This document shows positions 9,443-19,064 of a stretch of DNA of 64,000 nt, piece by piece. Position 1 is the stretch's first letter. Each line of letters starts with the position of its first letter. The stretch is from CBDFLA01 sp965248915 (GTDB lineage Bacteria > Pseudomonadota > Alphaproteobacteria > M2410): positions 1,550,001 to 1,614,000 of the forward strand of contig OZ252216.1 in NCBI GenBank assembly GCA_965248915.1. The letters are read 5' to 3'. A model generated the notes under the pieces. That model did no database searches and had not been told where the DNA came from. It saw only the letters and a program-made list of their open reading frames with translations. A program made the position numbers and the translations under genes.

Positions 9443-9636
9443 TAGTTCCCCTTGCGGCTGAACAAATCTCGTTTTCGAAAGAAAACCGTTGCTTTATCGC
9501 CGCTGTCAGCAGGGTCCTTCGGACCGTCCACATACCCCACCTTTGAGGTATCACATGCCGCCTCATAGGAAAAGATTAAGGCGTCGAATTGTCGAAAATC
9601 AGGGCCTTGAAAGGCATATTCCGGCCCTATCCGCAT
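9442..9636 (-). CDS. possible 64-residue protein between amidase and PBP1A
   Basis: A frame fills the whole gap between the amidase and mrcA genes. Its ATG overlaps the amidase stop (TAATG at 9638-9634), and its own TAA overlaps the mrcA ATG in the same TAATG arrangement. Two exact stop-start couplings suggest real translation. The product is polar with no signal peptide or membrane helix and ends in a basic stretch (FFRKRDLFSRKGN). No family is recognised. An untranslated spacer that is open by chance remains possible. Confidence 0.45.
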   Translation of the reverse strand: MRIGPEYAFQGPDFRQFDALIFSYEAACDTSKVGYVDGPKDPADSGDKATVFFRKRDLFSRKGN

Positions 9637-10880
9637 TATCGCAGCGCCGCCTGGCGATTGACGTGCAAACCGCCCTTTTCTTCCGACTCAAAATGCTGAT
9701 CAACCGAATCTGCGATCGCCCCCGCGACCTTCTTTCTCCAATTGAGGGACCCAAGGTTCTTTTCATCCTGTCGATTGGACAAATATCCCAGCTCCAGGAG
9801 TACGGAAGGCACATCTGGCGCTTTCAACACGCGAAAACCGGCGAACCGGTGGGTGTTACGCAGCAATCGTGTTTCTTGCGACAGCTCCGGCATCAACACT
9901 TGAGCGAATTGAACGGAGCGATTCATCGTCTCCCGCTGTGACAGCTCAATAAGGATCATCGAGACATCAGCATTTTCATGCCGAAAATCGACCCCTGCGA
10001 TCACGTCCGCCTGGTTCTCCTTCAGTGCAAGCTCACCGGCTTCGCTATCTGAGGCTGTCTCAGAAAGCGTGTAGACCGACGCCCCACGAACGCTGCGGTC
10101 TCTAATTGTGTCTGCATGAAGCGAAATAAAGAGGTCTGCCCGTTCTGCCCGCGCAATTGCCACCCGATCCTTCAAGGAATGGAAGATGTCGTCATCGCGA
10201 GTCATCACAACTTCATATCGACCGCGCCCTTTCAGGCTCTTGGAGACCTGCTTACCCACTGCCAGCGAGATATTTTTCTCGAGGATGCCAGAACGCCCGC
10301 GCGCGCCTGGATCGATGCCACCATGCCCTGGGTCGATCACCACCACATACTTGCCTGTCCGGGTCCTAGGGTCATCAAGAGGGAGTGAAGGCACTGCGGC
10401 ATCATTTGAAGACGATGGCCAGCCGGCGCTTGCTAGAAAGGCATCTCGCCCGATGGTCTTGAGATCCAGAACCAAGCGATAGCCCTTCGGTCCATCCGGT
10501 TTTAGGTTGAAAACGCGGGCGATTTCAGATGGTCCAGTGAGGTCTAAGACCACACGAGAGTTGCCGGGTTTGAAGAGACCAAATCGATAGCCAGCCACCA
10601 AACCCTTTTTGGCCTCGCTTTCTGCAGCTTCGAACTTCCATTTCACTTCTGGCAGATCGATAACCACCCTGTATGGGTCCGCCAACGTGAAGACACGCGG
10701 CTGCACATCGTCACTCATATCTAGGACAAATCGGGTGTATTCCTCGTGTTGGCCAACCCGGATGGACGAAACATCAACACTACCCAAGGCTGCTTTGACA
10801 GGCAGAATTGCTACCATGCAGCCAGCGACGAGCCAGCAACAAGCCCAAGTTTTCGGTCTAAGCCATTGATACGCAAGCAT
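9636..10880 (-). CDS. amiC: N-acetylmuramoyl-L-alanine amidase with AMIN domain
   Basis: 414 residues; cleaves the bond between muramic acid and the peptide stem, used in daughter-cell separation. A signal peptide or anchor (WACCWLVAGCMVAILP) is followed by an AMIN targeting domain (about 40-150, RVFTLADPYRVVIDLPEV). The amidase_3 zinc domain follows (VVIDPGHGGIDPGARG, LEKNISLAVGKQV, FISLHAD, LLELGYLSN). Histidines in GHGG and LHAD and the glutamates in LEKN and LLEL are the expected zinc/catalytic set. AmiC is used loosely; alphaproteobacteria often have a single AmiC-like enzyme. Confidence 0.93.
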   Translation of the reverse strand: MLAYQWLRPKTWACCWLVAGCMVAILPVKAALGSVDVSSIRVGQHEEYTRFVLDMSDDVQPRVFTLADPYRVVIDLPEVKWKFEAAESEAKKGLVAGYRFGLFKPGNSRVVLDLTGPSEIARVFNLKPDGPKGYRLVLDLKTIGRDAFLASAGWPSSSNDAAVPSLPLDDPRTRTGKYVVVIDPGHGGIDPGARGRSGILEKNISLAVGKQVSKSLKGRGRYEVVMTRDDDIFHSLKDRVAIARAERADLFISLHADTIRDRSVRGASVYTLSETASDSEAGELALKENQADVIAGVDFRHENADVSMILIELSQRETMNRSVQFAQVLMPELSQETRLLRNTHRFAGFRVLKAPDVPSVLLELGYLSNRQDEKNLGSLNWRKKVAGAIADSVDQHFESEEKGGLHVNRQAALR

Positions 10881-11591
10881 CGACGTCCCACTTCCTAAGC
10901 CATCGAGGTGATCTTAAGATCTACCGGAAAAACAGGAATTCTTCCTTTACATCTCGCAAGTTAACGACCACTTAAGGAAATAATAACCCTTCTTTAGCAG
11001 CCGCCGCTATAGCATAAGGTCAGCTGCCAACGGATCGGCCCTTTCGGTCATTCGACTTGCCTAATAGCAAGAGAAGCGGCTAAAAGACCCTAAGACGTTT
11101 TTTCGTAGCGGCTGGGCCATAGGAAAGCCTGTTTCCCGCTACTTGAGGTAGTAACCTCAGATCGAGTTATTGAGAAGAGACGTTCCCTGGTGCAGAGCCT
11201 TTTGGAGGATTTGCACCCCTTCCCCACCTTTTTCTCGCGAATAAGGTGAGGCCAGAGAAATCACACGTCGTCGCCGACGGAGAAAAAACACCAAGTTGGC
11301 GAGGCGGAATAGCCGGTCTCAATGTTGGATTAACCCGCAAAGAGACCACGTTGGAAATAAGAAGCATGCGGCTCGCACTACTCAAAGCTCCGTTACCGCA
11401 CCTCCCCAGAGGAAGGACGGCAAGTCCTTTCGCGCCCGATTTGGGCCGCGACGGCAACGGATCAAGCTTTTCGCGAAGCACAGCATGTCTCTACCAAACA
11501 TCGCGCTCCTCAATAGCAACCTCCCAATACGTCTCCTCCTTACGGCGACGTACCAGGATGAGGGCTCTTGATAGCGCAGGAGACACATTAC
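10881..11591. other. 711-nt gene-free interval: amidase promoter side and long rne leader
   Basis: No credible gene was found; the short frames here lack family features and sensible starts. The interval must hold divergent promoters for the amidase and rne. One short hairpin (TGAGGT 11144-11149 pairing with ACCTCA 11154-11159) is visible. In other bacteria the rne transcript has a long 5' leader that RNase E itself cleaves to limit its own synthesis; a long leader here would fit, but the promoter cannot be placed by eye. Confidence 0.5.
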
Positions 11592-14072
11592 ATGGCCAAG
11601 AAAATGCTTATCGACGCGACCCATGCCGAGGAGACCCGGGTGGTAGTCGCGGAAGGTGCCCGTGTTGAAGAGTTCGACTACGAATCTGCGAACAAGAAAC
11701 AACTTCGCGGCAATATCTACCTAGCAAAAGTTACGAGGGTTGAACCTTCACTCCAGGCGGCTTTTGTCGACTATGGTGGGAACCGTCATGGGTTCCTTGC
11801 CTTTTCGGAAATTCATCCAGACTACTATCAAATTCCGGTCGCTGATCGCGAAGCTCTCGCTGCTGCAGAAGCAGAAGAGGATCGACGTGAAGCCGCCATC
11901 GAAGACAACGAAATTGAAGGCGGTCAAGCACCTGAGGAAGTCCCTCAGGAAGCAGAGGACAATCAGCCAGATCTCGGAGAAGAAGATGCTTCTCTTTGGG
12001 GCAAAATGGCCGATCGATCGGAACTCCCTCAAACAGAAGCAAATGATGCGGTTTGGACCAACCTCGTCCAACGCTCTGAAGAACAAGGTGACATTGACGG
12101 CGCCTTGGTTGAGGTAACGAAAAAGAAATCAAAAAAAGAAGACTCAAACGATGAAATCGGCCGTCGCCGTCGTCGTTACGCGCGCCGCTACAAAATTCAA
12201 GAGGTCATCAAGAGACGCCAAGTATTGCTAGTGCAAGTGGTCAAAGAAGAACGCGGCAATAAAGGCGCGGCATTGACCACTTATCTCTCGCTCGCAGGAC
12301 GTTACAGCGTATTGATGCCCAATACCGGTCGAGGCGGTGGCATCTCTCGCAAAATTACCAACATGACTGATCGTCGTCAGTTGAAATCAACAGTGTCAGC
12401 TCTCAATGTTCCTGACGGCATGGGTTTGATCATTCGCACAGCGGGTGCTAATCGAACCAAGGCGGAGATCAAACGAGACTATGAGTACCTTTTAAGGCTC
12501 TGGGAAAGTGTGCGTGACCTGACTTTGCAGTCGTCCGCTCCAGCCCTCGTTTATGAGGAAGGAAGTCTGATCAAAAGGTCGATCCGTGATCTTTACAATC
12601 GCGACATCGACTCGATCTTGGTGGAAGGCGACGAAGGCTACAAAGAGGCCAAGGGCTTCATGAAAATGTTGATCCCCAGCCACGCCAAAAACGTCCAACC
12701 CTATCGAGGCGCAATCCCCCTCTTCCAACGACACCAAGTTGAAACGCAACTCGATTCGATGTTTCACCCCGTGGTCCAATTGAAATCCGGTGGCTACATT
12801 GTTATAAATCCCACCGAAGCTCTTGTCGCAATCGACGTCAATTCAGGCCGCGCCACGCGCGAGCACTCTGTCGAAGATACTGCGCTCAAAACCAATCTCG
12901 AAGCTGTTGAAGAGGTCTCCCGTCAACTCCGGCTCCGCGACCTCGCTGGTCTGATCGTTATTGACCTCATCGATATGGAAGAGCACCGCAATAACCGAGC
13001 TGTGGAGCGCAAACTCAAAGACGGTCTTCGGACCGAACGTGCCCGTATTCAGGTTGGACGCATCAGCTCCTTCGGATTGTTGGAGATGTCGCGGCAACGC
13101 CTTCGCTCCGGACTTCACGAAGGCAGCACTGTGACCTGCCCTCATTGCGAAGGCACTGGCCTGGTGAAATCGGTCGAGTCATCTGCCCTGTCATGCTTGC
13201 GGGCGCTGGAGGAAGAAGGCATCCAAGCCCGGACGGCGACATGCACACTTAAAGCGCCAACGGAAGTTTCGCTTTATCTTTTGAATCAAAAGCGCGCCGA
13301 AATTTCACGCATCGAAAACACCTATCAATTGGCGGTGTCCATCGAAATGGACGAGGCGATGTTATCCAATGACTTTGAACTTCAAAGAGGCGAGGCACTA
13401 TCCGAAGAAAAGGCCAGCCTTGTTCAAGAAGTCGTGAGCTTCGAAAGCGGGTTTGTGGAAGAAAGCGATAACGACGCTCCAGCAAGTTCAGCCGAAAATA
13501 CCGACGAGGCAGCAGCAAAAGAACCGCGCAAGCGGCGACGTCGCCGTGGAGGACGTCGCAAGGACACCACTGAAGACAACCAAAGACTACAATCCGAAGA
13601 GTCGGACACTCCAGCTGAAGCAGATAAGCCGGTGAGCGCGGAAGCAGATAGCAACGAACTCAATGGCGTCGCGGTTGATGGTGATGAAGAAAAACCGAAG
13701 CGTCGCCGCCGCAGAGGCCGTCGCGGTGGACGTCGCAATCGCCGCCCAGAAGATGCAAGCGAAACTGAAGCAACAGGGAACGACGACAAACCTGCGCAAC
13801 AAGCCTCCGAGTCAAATGAGCCGGAGAGCCCTGTAGAGGTAGACGCCGGACCAACAGCCCCTGATCCAATCGTGATCGACATTGCCGAAAAGGTCGTTGA
13901 AAAGCCCAAACGCAAACGAGCACCCAGAAACGGGTCCAAAGAAAACACGCCAAAAGCGGCTGAAGCGCCAGCCGAACCGGAACTGGTCGAGACTGTGGTT
14001 TCCGAAGCGCCCATTCCTGAAAAATCTGATCAGCCGACACGTAAGGGTTGGTGGCAAAAACGTTCCGATTAG
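11592..14072 (+). CDS. rne: ribonuclease E
   Basis: 826 residues; 5'-end-dependent endonuclease that starts mRNA decay and processes rRNA/tRNA precursors. ATG 11592 (AGGAG upstream) gives the usual MAKKMLIDATH start; the frame also opens at TTG 11568. An S1 domain (GNIYLAKVTRVEPSLQAAFVDYG) is interrupted by an acidic then arginine-rich insertion of roughly 110 residues, as in other alphaproteobacterial RNase E. The DNase-I-like metal site is ALVAIDVNSG. The zinc-link is CPHC (C516, C519). The C-terminal 200 residues are acidic with basic clusters (RKRRRRRGGRRK), a disordered RNA- and partner-binding scaffold. Confidence 0.95.
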   Translation: MAKKMLIDATHAEETRVVVAEGARVEEFDYESANKKQLRGNIYLAKVTRVEPSLQAAFVDYGGNRHGFLAFSEIHPDYYQIPVADREALAAAEAEEDRREAAIEDNEIEGGQAPEEVPQEAEDNQPDLGEEDASLWGKMADRSELPQTEANDAVWTNLVQRSEEQGDIDGALVEVTKKKSKKEDSNDEIGRRRRRYARRYKIQEVIKRRQVLLVQVVKEERGNKGAALTTYLSLAGRYSVLMPNTGRGGGISRKITNMTDRRQLKSTVSALNVPDGMGLIIRTAGANRTKAEIKRDYEYLLRLWESVRDLTLQSSAPALVYEEGSLIKRSIRDLYNRDIDSILVEGDEGYKEAKGFMKMLIPSHAKNVQPYRGAIPLFQRHQVETQLDSMFHPVVQLKSGGYIVINPTEALVAIDVNSGRATREHSVEDTALKTNLEAVEEVSRQLRLRDLAGLIVIDLIDMEEHRNNRAVERKLKDGLRTERARIQVGRISSFGLLEMSRQRLRSGLHEGSTVTCPHCEGTGLVKSVESSALSCLRALEEEGIQARTATCTLKAPTEVSLYLLNQKRAEISRIENTYQLAVSIEMDEAMLSNDFELQRGEALSEEKASLVQEVVSFESGFVEESDNDAPASSAENTDEAAAKEPRKRRRRRGGRRKDTTEDNQRLQSEESDTPAEADKPVSAEADSNELNGVAVDGDEEKPKRRRRRGRRGGRRNRRPEDASETEATGNDDKPAQQASESNEPESPVEVDAGPTAPDPIVIDIAEKVVEKPKRKRAPRNGSKENTPKAAEAPAEPELVETVVSEAPIPEKSDQPTRKGWWQKRSD

Positions 14073-14075
14073 CCC

Positions 14076-15107
14076 CTACCACTTTGTAGCGATGGACACT
14101 GCGGCGAACTTATGCGGCGCCCTCTGTCCATCGAATTCTTCTGATCGAACAATATAGGTGTAAGAAATCTGCACTTGCTCATATTGCAAGACCAATCCCG
14201 CTTGCGCTTCCCCGACCCAGGGTCGTCTACCAACGCTCGCACTATCAACCCACGTATTGCCATCTAAGAAGATATTGCGGGCAACGGCGCGCCCGCCAAT
14301 ACCAGTAAACAAATACCAATTGAACCCACTGCCCTCTTCAAAATAACTTGCACCTGCCAAAGAAGGACGTATCCGGGGTGGCACGTAGTCCCGGCTTAGA
14401 TCCTTCCCAAATCGCGCCACAAGACCGACATTGGCCTGGGTCATAACATTGCCCAGGCTAAAGCCAAGGCTCGGCATGATGTCCGCCTGCAGATTCCCCT
14501 CGCTGTCGACATCGACCGCATCTGGGCGCCAGATTCTCTGATACCAAAGGTTCAAGCCGAATTCATCTTTGAGCTGATAATCCCATCCTTTAGGATCATT
14601 GGTATCAATCAATTCATGGAAATTTCGCTGCACATATTCCCCACCTGCGCTCGGACCCACGACGCCAAGATCAACGGCAACCATATCAAGAACGCCACTG
14701 GCTTCATGTTCTGCGACCAATGAAAGAGACAGATAGAGCCACCCAGCATAGGGGTGTTGATCAGGTGGTGGTGGTACGGTCTGAATGTCGTCTGGTGTGA
14801 AAATCGAGTGGCCTAAAGAAACACCGGCATGGACGTGATGATCCGCCCCAAGCCAATCAGGCACCCTCCCGATAGACTTTTTGAACAAGTCAGGAACCGC
14901 TCCTTTCGGTGTCAGATAACTTATGCGGAGGCCATTTGTGTAGTTCTGGTCTGTGTCAGACAGAACATCATTTTCTACGACAATTGAGATGGTTCCCTTA
15001 TCCGCCATCGCTTCCGGGGCAGCCAGAACCAACAGCCCGCACAAACAAAGTGCGAGAACGCCATTTCTCCGTTGAGACTTAAGATTTGCCGGGTTGATGT
15101 TTGGCAT
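14076..15107 (-). CDS. LpxR family outer-membrane lipid A deacylase-like protein
   Basis: 343 residues from ATG 15107, with a run of G upstream; TTG 15113 is the alternative. The signal peptide ends at AMADKG. The mature start SIVVENDVLSDTDQNYTNGLRISYL is the conserved opening of the DUF2219/LpxR family, 12-stranded barrels that remove the 3'-acyloxyacyl group of lipid A. It ends in an aromatic-rich strand with K-W at the C-terminus. The gamma-glutamyltransferase gene lies 33 bp upstream on the same strand. Activity on lipid A is family knowledge and was not shown here. Confidence 0.82.
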   Translation of the reverse strand: MPNINPANLKSQRRNGVLALCLCGLLVLAAPEAMADKGTISIVVENDVLSDTDQNYTNGLRISYLTPKGAVPDLFKKSIGRVPDWLGADHHVHAGVSLGHSIFTPDDIQTVPPPPDQHPYAGWLYLSLSLVAEHEASGVLDMVAVDLGVVGPSAGGEYVQRNFHELIDTNDPKGWDYQLKDEFGLNLWYQRIWRPDAVDVDSEGNLQADIMPSLGFSLGNVMTQANVGLVARFGKDLSRDYVPPRIRPSLAGASYFEEGSGFNWYLFTGIGGRAVARNIFLDGNTWVDSASVGRRPWVGEAQAGLVLQYEQVQISYTYIVRSEEFDGQRAPHKFAAVSIATKW

Positions 15108-15140
15108 CCCCAACCCCCGATATCTTCTCAGCCCACGCTG

Positions 15141-16646
15141 CTACTTACGTGTCGCCTCCAAAGCCAGCCCATTGCCTCGCGGATCAGCTCCATAATGGCA
15201 TTCACGAACAACACCTTCGTCGCTACGACTGCATGTCATGGCATTGACCGGTGACGCAGAACTTGAGCCACTTTCAGCCAAAGCTGAACTGAGATCTTCT
15301 TGCGTACTCATGGCACCCAGATTGAGCACTTCGACGACATCTTCGATCGCTGTTTGATTGCCAGCGCTAGAGCCAACAAATGCAGGCAGCCCATCTGGGC
15401 GGGCTAGTGCAATCACCGGTGCGAGATAAGAATAAACCGTGTCCTCTTCTCCGGCACTTCCCAAAATCTCATTGACCATGCGAGCAGTCAAATATCCCGC
15501 GCCTTTGACGTTGCGCGCCCCTTCCGACGGAAGAGCGTAAAAAATACCCGTCTCTCTCGACTTACCGCCATATCCAAAGGCCCCGTTCATTGTCAACGCG
15601 CAGGAAACGCTTCGACCTCGAGCATCAATCACGAGAAAACTCGTTGTTCCAGCCTCGATGTGTTTTTGATTTTCGGGCAACTGATCGGTCAAGCTCTCAC
15701 CTTGAAGAGCGGTAGTCCAGACATCTCGCATTCTCTCATCTTCAAGCGCAGTAAAAACGCGTAATCCACTGCTTGAGACCATGTCGGCAAGCCGAACCCG
15801 AACCTTGTAATTGCGGAGATCCTGCTCAGTAATCGTACCGCCTTCTTTTGCAGCATTGGCAACAAAGGCCTTCCCGAGCGCACCTCGATAGAAACCGTCC
15901 TCACCTGCGTACTGGATAAGGCCTATCGAAGTGGCGATCTCTTTTTGCACGATGTAGTGCCCAACAGAGATCTTACCTTTTCCCGTACGGTCAAATGTCT
16001 CAACAGCAGATCGATTGTCTTGAGCAGCGTCAATCTGATTGGCGAGTGCCTGCGAAACAACAGTGCCTTTCCCGGCCATGTATCCAGATGGGCCGACCAA
16101 ATCGACCCATTTAAGATTTCCGTGACGGTCATGAAGATTTGCAAACCCGGCAATGTTCCCTGGCACAGCAATTGGTCCACGTCGTGCAGGCGATGAGGGT
16201 CGAAAATCGATGACCTCAACCTGAGGACTGTTGGGGCCCCGGTAAAGACACATGCCTCCGCCACCAAGGCTCGCGGCACCTGGATAGGTCACTGACAATG
16301 CAAAATAGAGGGCTGTTGCGGCATCCGCAGCATTTCCACCTGTTTCCAGGATAGACCGCGCGATTAAAGCTGCTTGAGGCTCGTCAGCTGAGACAATTCC
16401 ATAGAATCGGTCAAGATCGGCAACCGTGCCCACACCATCTGAGGGACTTTCAACAACGGTCTTCGCCTCTTCCTTGCTCCACGGCACGAGGATCGATGGG
16501 ATCTTGGGCAATCGTTGCGGCAAACCACAGCCAGTCGCCATCACCCCAACGGCAGTGGTTAGCACCAAAAATCGCAGTTTTGAGCCGATTTCATCAGACA
16601 TAGAACTGCCGGATTTGTTCGATAAGATCCGTTTCACAATATTCAT
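15141..16646 (-). CDS. gamma-glutamyltransferase family lipoprotein
   Basis: 501 residues, shorter than typical GGT (about 540-580). Family landmarks are GGNAADAATALYFALSVTYP, DFRPSSPARRG and the autocleavage site GTTSFLVIDARG, with T334 as the expected nucleophile, and NGAFGYGG for the glycine-rich loop. The N-terminus looks like a lipoprotein signal with Cys40 in VMATGC. GGTs are normally free periplasmic enzymes that hydrolyse glutathione, so a lipid-anchored form is unusual. An internal ATG (codon 16) is an alternative start that keeps the lipobox. Confidence 0.82.
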   Translation of the reverse strand: MNIVKRILSNKSGSSMSDEIGSKLRFLVLTTAVGVMATGCGLPQRLPKIPSILVPWSKEEAKTVVESPSDGVGTVADLDRFYGIVSADEPQAALIARSILETGGNAADAATALYFALSVTYPGAASLGGGGMCLYRGPNSPQVEVIDFRPSSPARRGPIAVPGNIAGFANLHDRHGNLKWVDLVGPSGYMAGKGTVVSQALANQIDAAQDNRSAVETFDRTGKGKISVGHYIVQKEIATSIGLIQYAGEDGFYRGALGKAFVANAAKEGGTITEQDLRNYKVRVRLADMVSSSGLRVFTALEDERMRDVWTTALQGESLTDQLPENQKHIEAGTTSFLVIDARGRSVSCALTMNGAFGYGGKSRETGIFYALPSEGARNVKGAGYLTARMVNEILGSAGEEDTVYSYLAPVIALARPDGLPAFVGSSAGNQTAIEDVVEVLNLGAMSTQEDLSSALAESGSSSASPVNAMTCSRSDEGVVRECHYGADPRGNGLALEATRK

Positions 16647-16828
16647 GGAGCTCCCAAATTCGTTACTGGGCCGTAAGTTGACGTTTAAAAGTGCCCCTCG
16701 TACCCTGGCCAGCGCTAGTTTGATGGACAGGTCACAAGTTGCCCGGATGTCTTATTCCCGACACTGGACCGAATTGGTAGCAGAAGTTACGAGTAGGGAC
16801 CAAGCCCTACCTTGCACAGGAGGCCGAT

Positions 16829-18274
16829 TTGGCACTCAAAGAGTTAATGCGTAAGGCCGCCCTATCCCGTTTCGGCCATAAATTGTGCCATATCCTCGCG
16901 GCCGTTGGCATTGCCGCATTTGCAATCACCTCAACCGCACAAGCGCAAATCTCAACCATTCGGGATGCCGAGATTGAGACGCTGCTGCGGGAATACACCG
17001 ATCCAATCCTTGTTGCTGCAGGCTTGGACCCTAACTCGGTGAATATCTACATCGTCAATGACCCAACGTTGAATGCCTTCGTCGCCGGCGGCCAGAATAT
17101 CTTCTTTCATACTGGCCTCATTGTGGCCGCTGACACGCCAAACGAACTCATCGGCGTCGCCGCCCATGAAACCGGCCACATGTCAGGCGGTCATCTCGCC
17201 CGAATGAGCGACGGTCTGGGCGCCGCAAAAATGCCCTTGTATCTGGGATTGGGTCTTGGCCTGATTGCGTTGGCTGCTGGCTCCCCGGAAGCCGGAATGG
17301 CCTTGATCGCTGGCGGTCAACACATCGCGACGATGGAAATGCTGGCCTACACGCGCGTCCAAGAATCAGCCGCCGATCAAGCAGCTGTTGGGTTTCTCAC
17401 CAAGACCGGACAATCCGCAAATGGACTCATTGGATTCTTTAACAAGTTTCGTTATCAAGAAACCATGAGTGAGGCACGCAGATACCCCTACTGGCGCACT
17501 CACCCCCTCTCCGCCGACCGGATCGCAGCTTTGAGACAACGTGTGGGCGAAACACCCTATGCAGATGTGAAAGACAGTAAGGAAAGCGCCTATCGATTTA
17601 GAATGGCAAAAGCCAAGCTATACGGTTTTCTCGACAACCCAGACGTCGCGCTGAGAAGATTTCCGCAGAGCAACAAATCACGGCCAGCTAAGTACGCCCG
17701 CTCCGTCGCCTATTTCCGTTCGGGTCACATCGACAAAGCAATTGGCGAATTGGATGACCTCATCGAAGCGGAGCCGAACAATCCTTACTTCCACGAGTTA
17801 AAGGGTCAGATCCTTTTTGAGAGTGGCCGAATTGCCGAGTCCATCCCAGAGCATGAATTGGCAATCAAATTGGCGCCGACACAGGCGCTTCTCAGAGTGA
17901 ACCTCGCTCAAGCATACATCGCTCAACCTGGTGCGGAACAGAATGTTGAGACAAATCAGGCCGCACAAGAACAATTGAAAATCGCGCTCAACATGGACGA
18001 CCAGATACCGTTTGCCTATCACCAGTTGGCCATCACGCACGCCAGACAAGGCGATCCGGGCCTCGCGGATCTCGCAACGGCAGAGCGGTTCTATCGCACT
18101 GGTCAGATGACCGAAGCCGCCACTTTTGCGTCCAGGGCGAAAGACAAACTTAAGAAAAACACGCCACAATGGAATCGTGCCATCGACATATTGAATGTGG
18201 CCATGATCCAACGCGAACAGCAAGGTAGGCGGCGCCAACTTTCATTTACAACCTCACTAAGTGAAGAACGGTAA
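16829..18274 (+). CDS. periplasmic M48 metalloprotease with TPR repeats (BepA-like)
   Basis: 481 residues. The start is TTG, supported by AGGAGG exactly 5 nt upstream. A signal peptide ends near QAQIS. The zinc motif is HETGH (H113, E114, H117) and the third ligand is probably E179 in QESAADQAA. The C-terminal half is helical TPR repeats (AKYARSVAYFRSGHIDKA, ELKGQILFESGRIAESIPEHELA). BepA/YfgC in Enterobacteria guards outer-membrane protein and LptD assembly by degrading stalled barrels; the same role is likely here. The next gene, 3 nt downstream, is a DsbA-like thioredoxin. Confidence 0.9.
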   Translation: MALKELMRKAALSRFGHKLCHILAAVGIAAFAITSTAQAQISTIRDAEIETLLREYTDPILVAAGLDPNSVNIYIVNDPTLNAFVAGGQNIFFHTGLIVAADTPNELIGVAAHETGHMSGGHLARMSDGLGAAKMPLYLGLGLGLIALAAGSPEAGMALIAGGQHIATMEMLAYTRVQESAADQAAVGFLTKTGQSANGLIGFFNKFRYQETMSEARRYPYWRTHPLSADRIAALRQRVGETPYADVKDSKESAYRFRMAKAKLYGFLDNPDVALRRFPQSNKSRPAKYARSVAYFRSGHIDKAIGELDDLIEAEPNNPYFHELKGQILFESGRIAESIPEHELAIKLAPTQALLRVNLAQAYIAQPGAEQNVETNQAAQEQLKIALNMDDQIPFAYHQLAITHARQGDPGLADLATAERFYRTGQMTEAATFASRAKDKLKKNTPQWNRAIDILNVAMIQREQQGRRRQLSFTTSLSEER

Positions 18275-18277
18275 ATT

Positions 18278-19063
18278 ATGTCACGATACAATTCACGACC
18301 AAAGATGTTTGCCATCGGTCTTCTTTCATGTGTGGTTTCCTCAACTGCAATGGCCGAGACAGACGAGAAACAAACAGCCTTTGGCGACGACCAAGTTGAT
18401 GCAATCGAACAAGTGATTTACGACTATCTGATGACCAATCCAGAAGTCATCATCGAAGCGGTTGAAGTCTTACAAGCGCGAGAAGAAGCTGAAGCCGCTG
18501 CAAAAATTGCGCAGACCCTTCGAGACAGTCATGATGATATTTACAATTCGCCTGACTCCCATGTTGCAGGAAATCCAGATGGTGATTTGACCATCGTCGA
18601 ATTCTTCGATTACAACTGCGGATATTGCAAACGCGGACTTGATGGACTCCTTGAAGCTGTCGAGGAAGATTCCAACGTACGATTGGTATTCAAAGAGTAT
18701 CCAATTTTGAGTGAGGACTCAGTTCTCGCGTCTCAAGCCGCTTTGGCCTCTCGCAACCAGGGCAAGTACATGGACTTTCATGTCGCGCTGATGCGCTCGA
18801 CCGGTGGCCTGTCTCAATCTCGCATTGATCAGATTGCAAAAAGCGTTGGCATCAATGTGAAGCAACTCCATAAAGATATGGAAGATCCCATGATCGTCGA
18901 CATGATTGCCGCAAACAAAGTGCTGGCTGACAATCTTTCGATCAGCGGCACGCCAAATTTCATAATCGCAGATCAAATATTTCCTGGGCTGATGGAAAAA
19001 GATCAACTTACAGCGGTTTTCGCTCAGCTTCGTGCAGCAAAGAAAGAAGCCGCGGTCAACTAG
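18278..19063 (+). CDS. DsbA family periplasmic thiol-disulfide oxidoreductase
   Basis: 261 residues with a signal peptide ending at AMAETD. An N-terminal alpha-helical region (about 35-90, like the Com1/BdbD and ScsC group) precedes the thioredoxin fold. The active site is CGYC (C114, C117) in FFDYNCGYCKRG, and the cis-proline loop is SGTPNFIIA. CGYC resembles disulfide isomerases, so it may shuffle as well as form disulfides. It is almost certainly co-transcribed with the BepA-like protease, and both serve envelope protein maturation. Confidence 0.9.
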   Translation: MSRYNSRPKMFAIGLLSCVVSSTAMAETDEKQTAFGDDQVDAIEQVIYDYLMTNPEVIIEAVEVLQAREEAEAAAKIAQTLRDSHDDIYNSPDSHVAGNPDGDLTIVEFFDYNCGYCKRGLDGLLEAVEEDSNVRLVFKEYPILSEDSVLASQAALASRNQGKYMDFHVALMRSTGGLSQSRIDQIAKSVGINVKQLHKDMEDPMIVDMIAANKVLADNLSISGTPNFIIADQIFPGLMEKDQLTAVFAQLRAAKKEAAVN

Positions 19064-19064
19064 T

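Noticed and set aside
8660..9445. Long open frame of 261 codons on the plus strand
   Set aside because: It lies entirely antisense to the transglycosylase part of mrcA, has no family features, and follows from codon bias of the real gene.
11246..11668. Open frames in the rne leader
   Set aside because: No ribosome sites or recognisable domains, and they run into the conserved start of rne.
13424..14014. Open frame of 196 codons on the minus strand rich in Ser, Arg and Pro
   Set aside because: Mirror image of the low-complexity RNase E tail; no start signal and no similarity.
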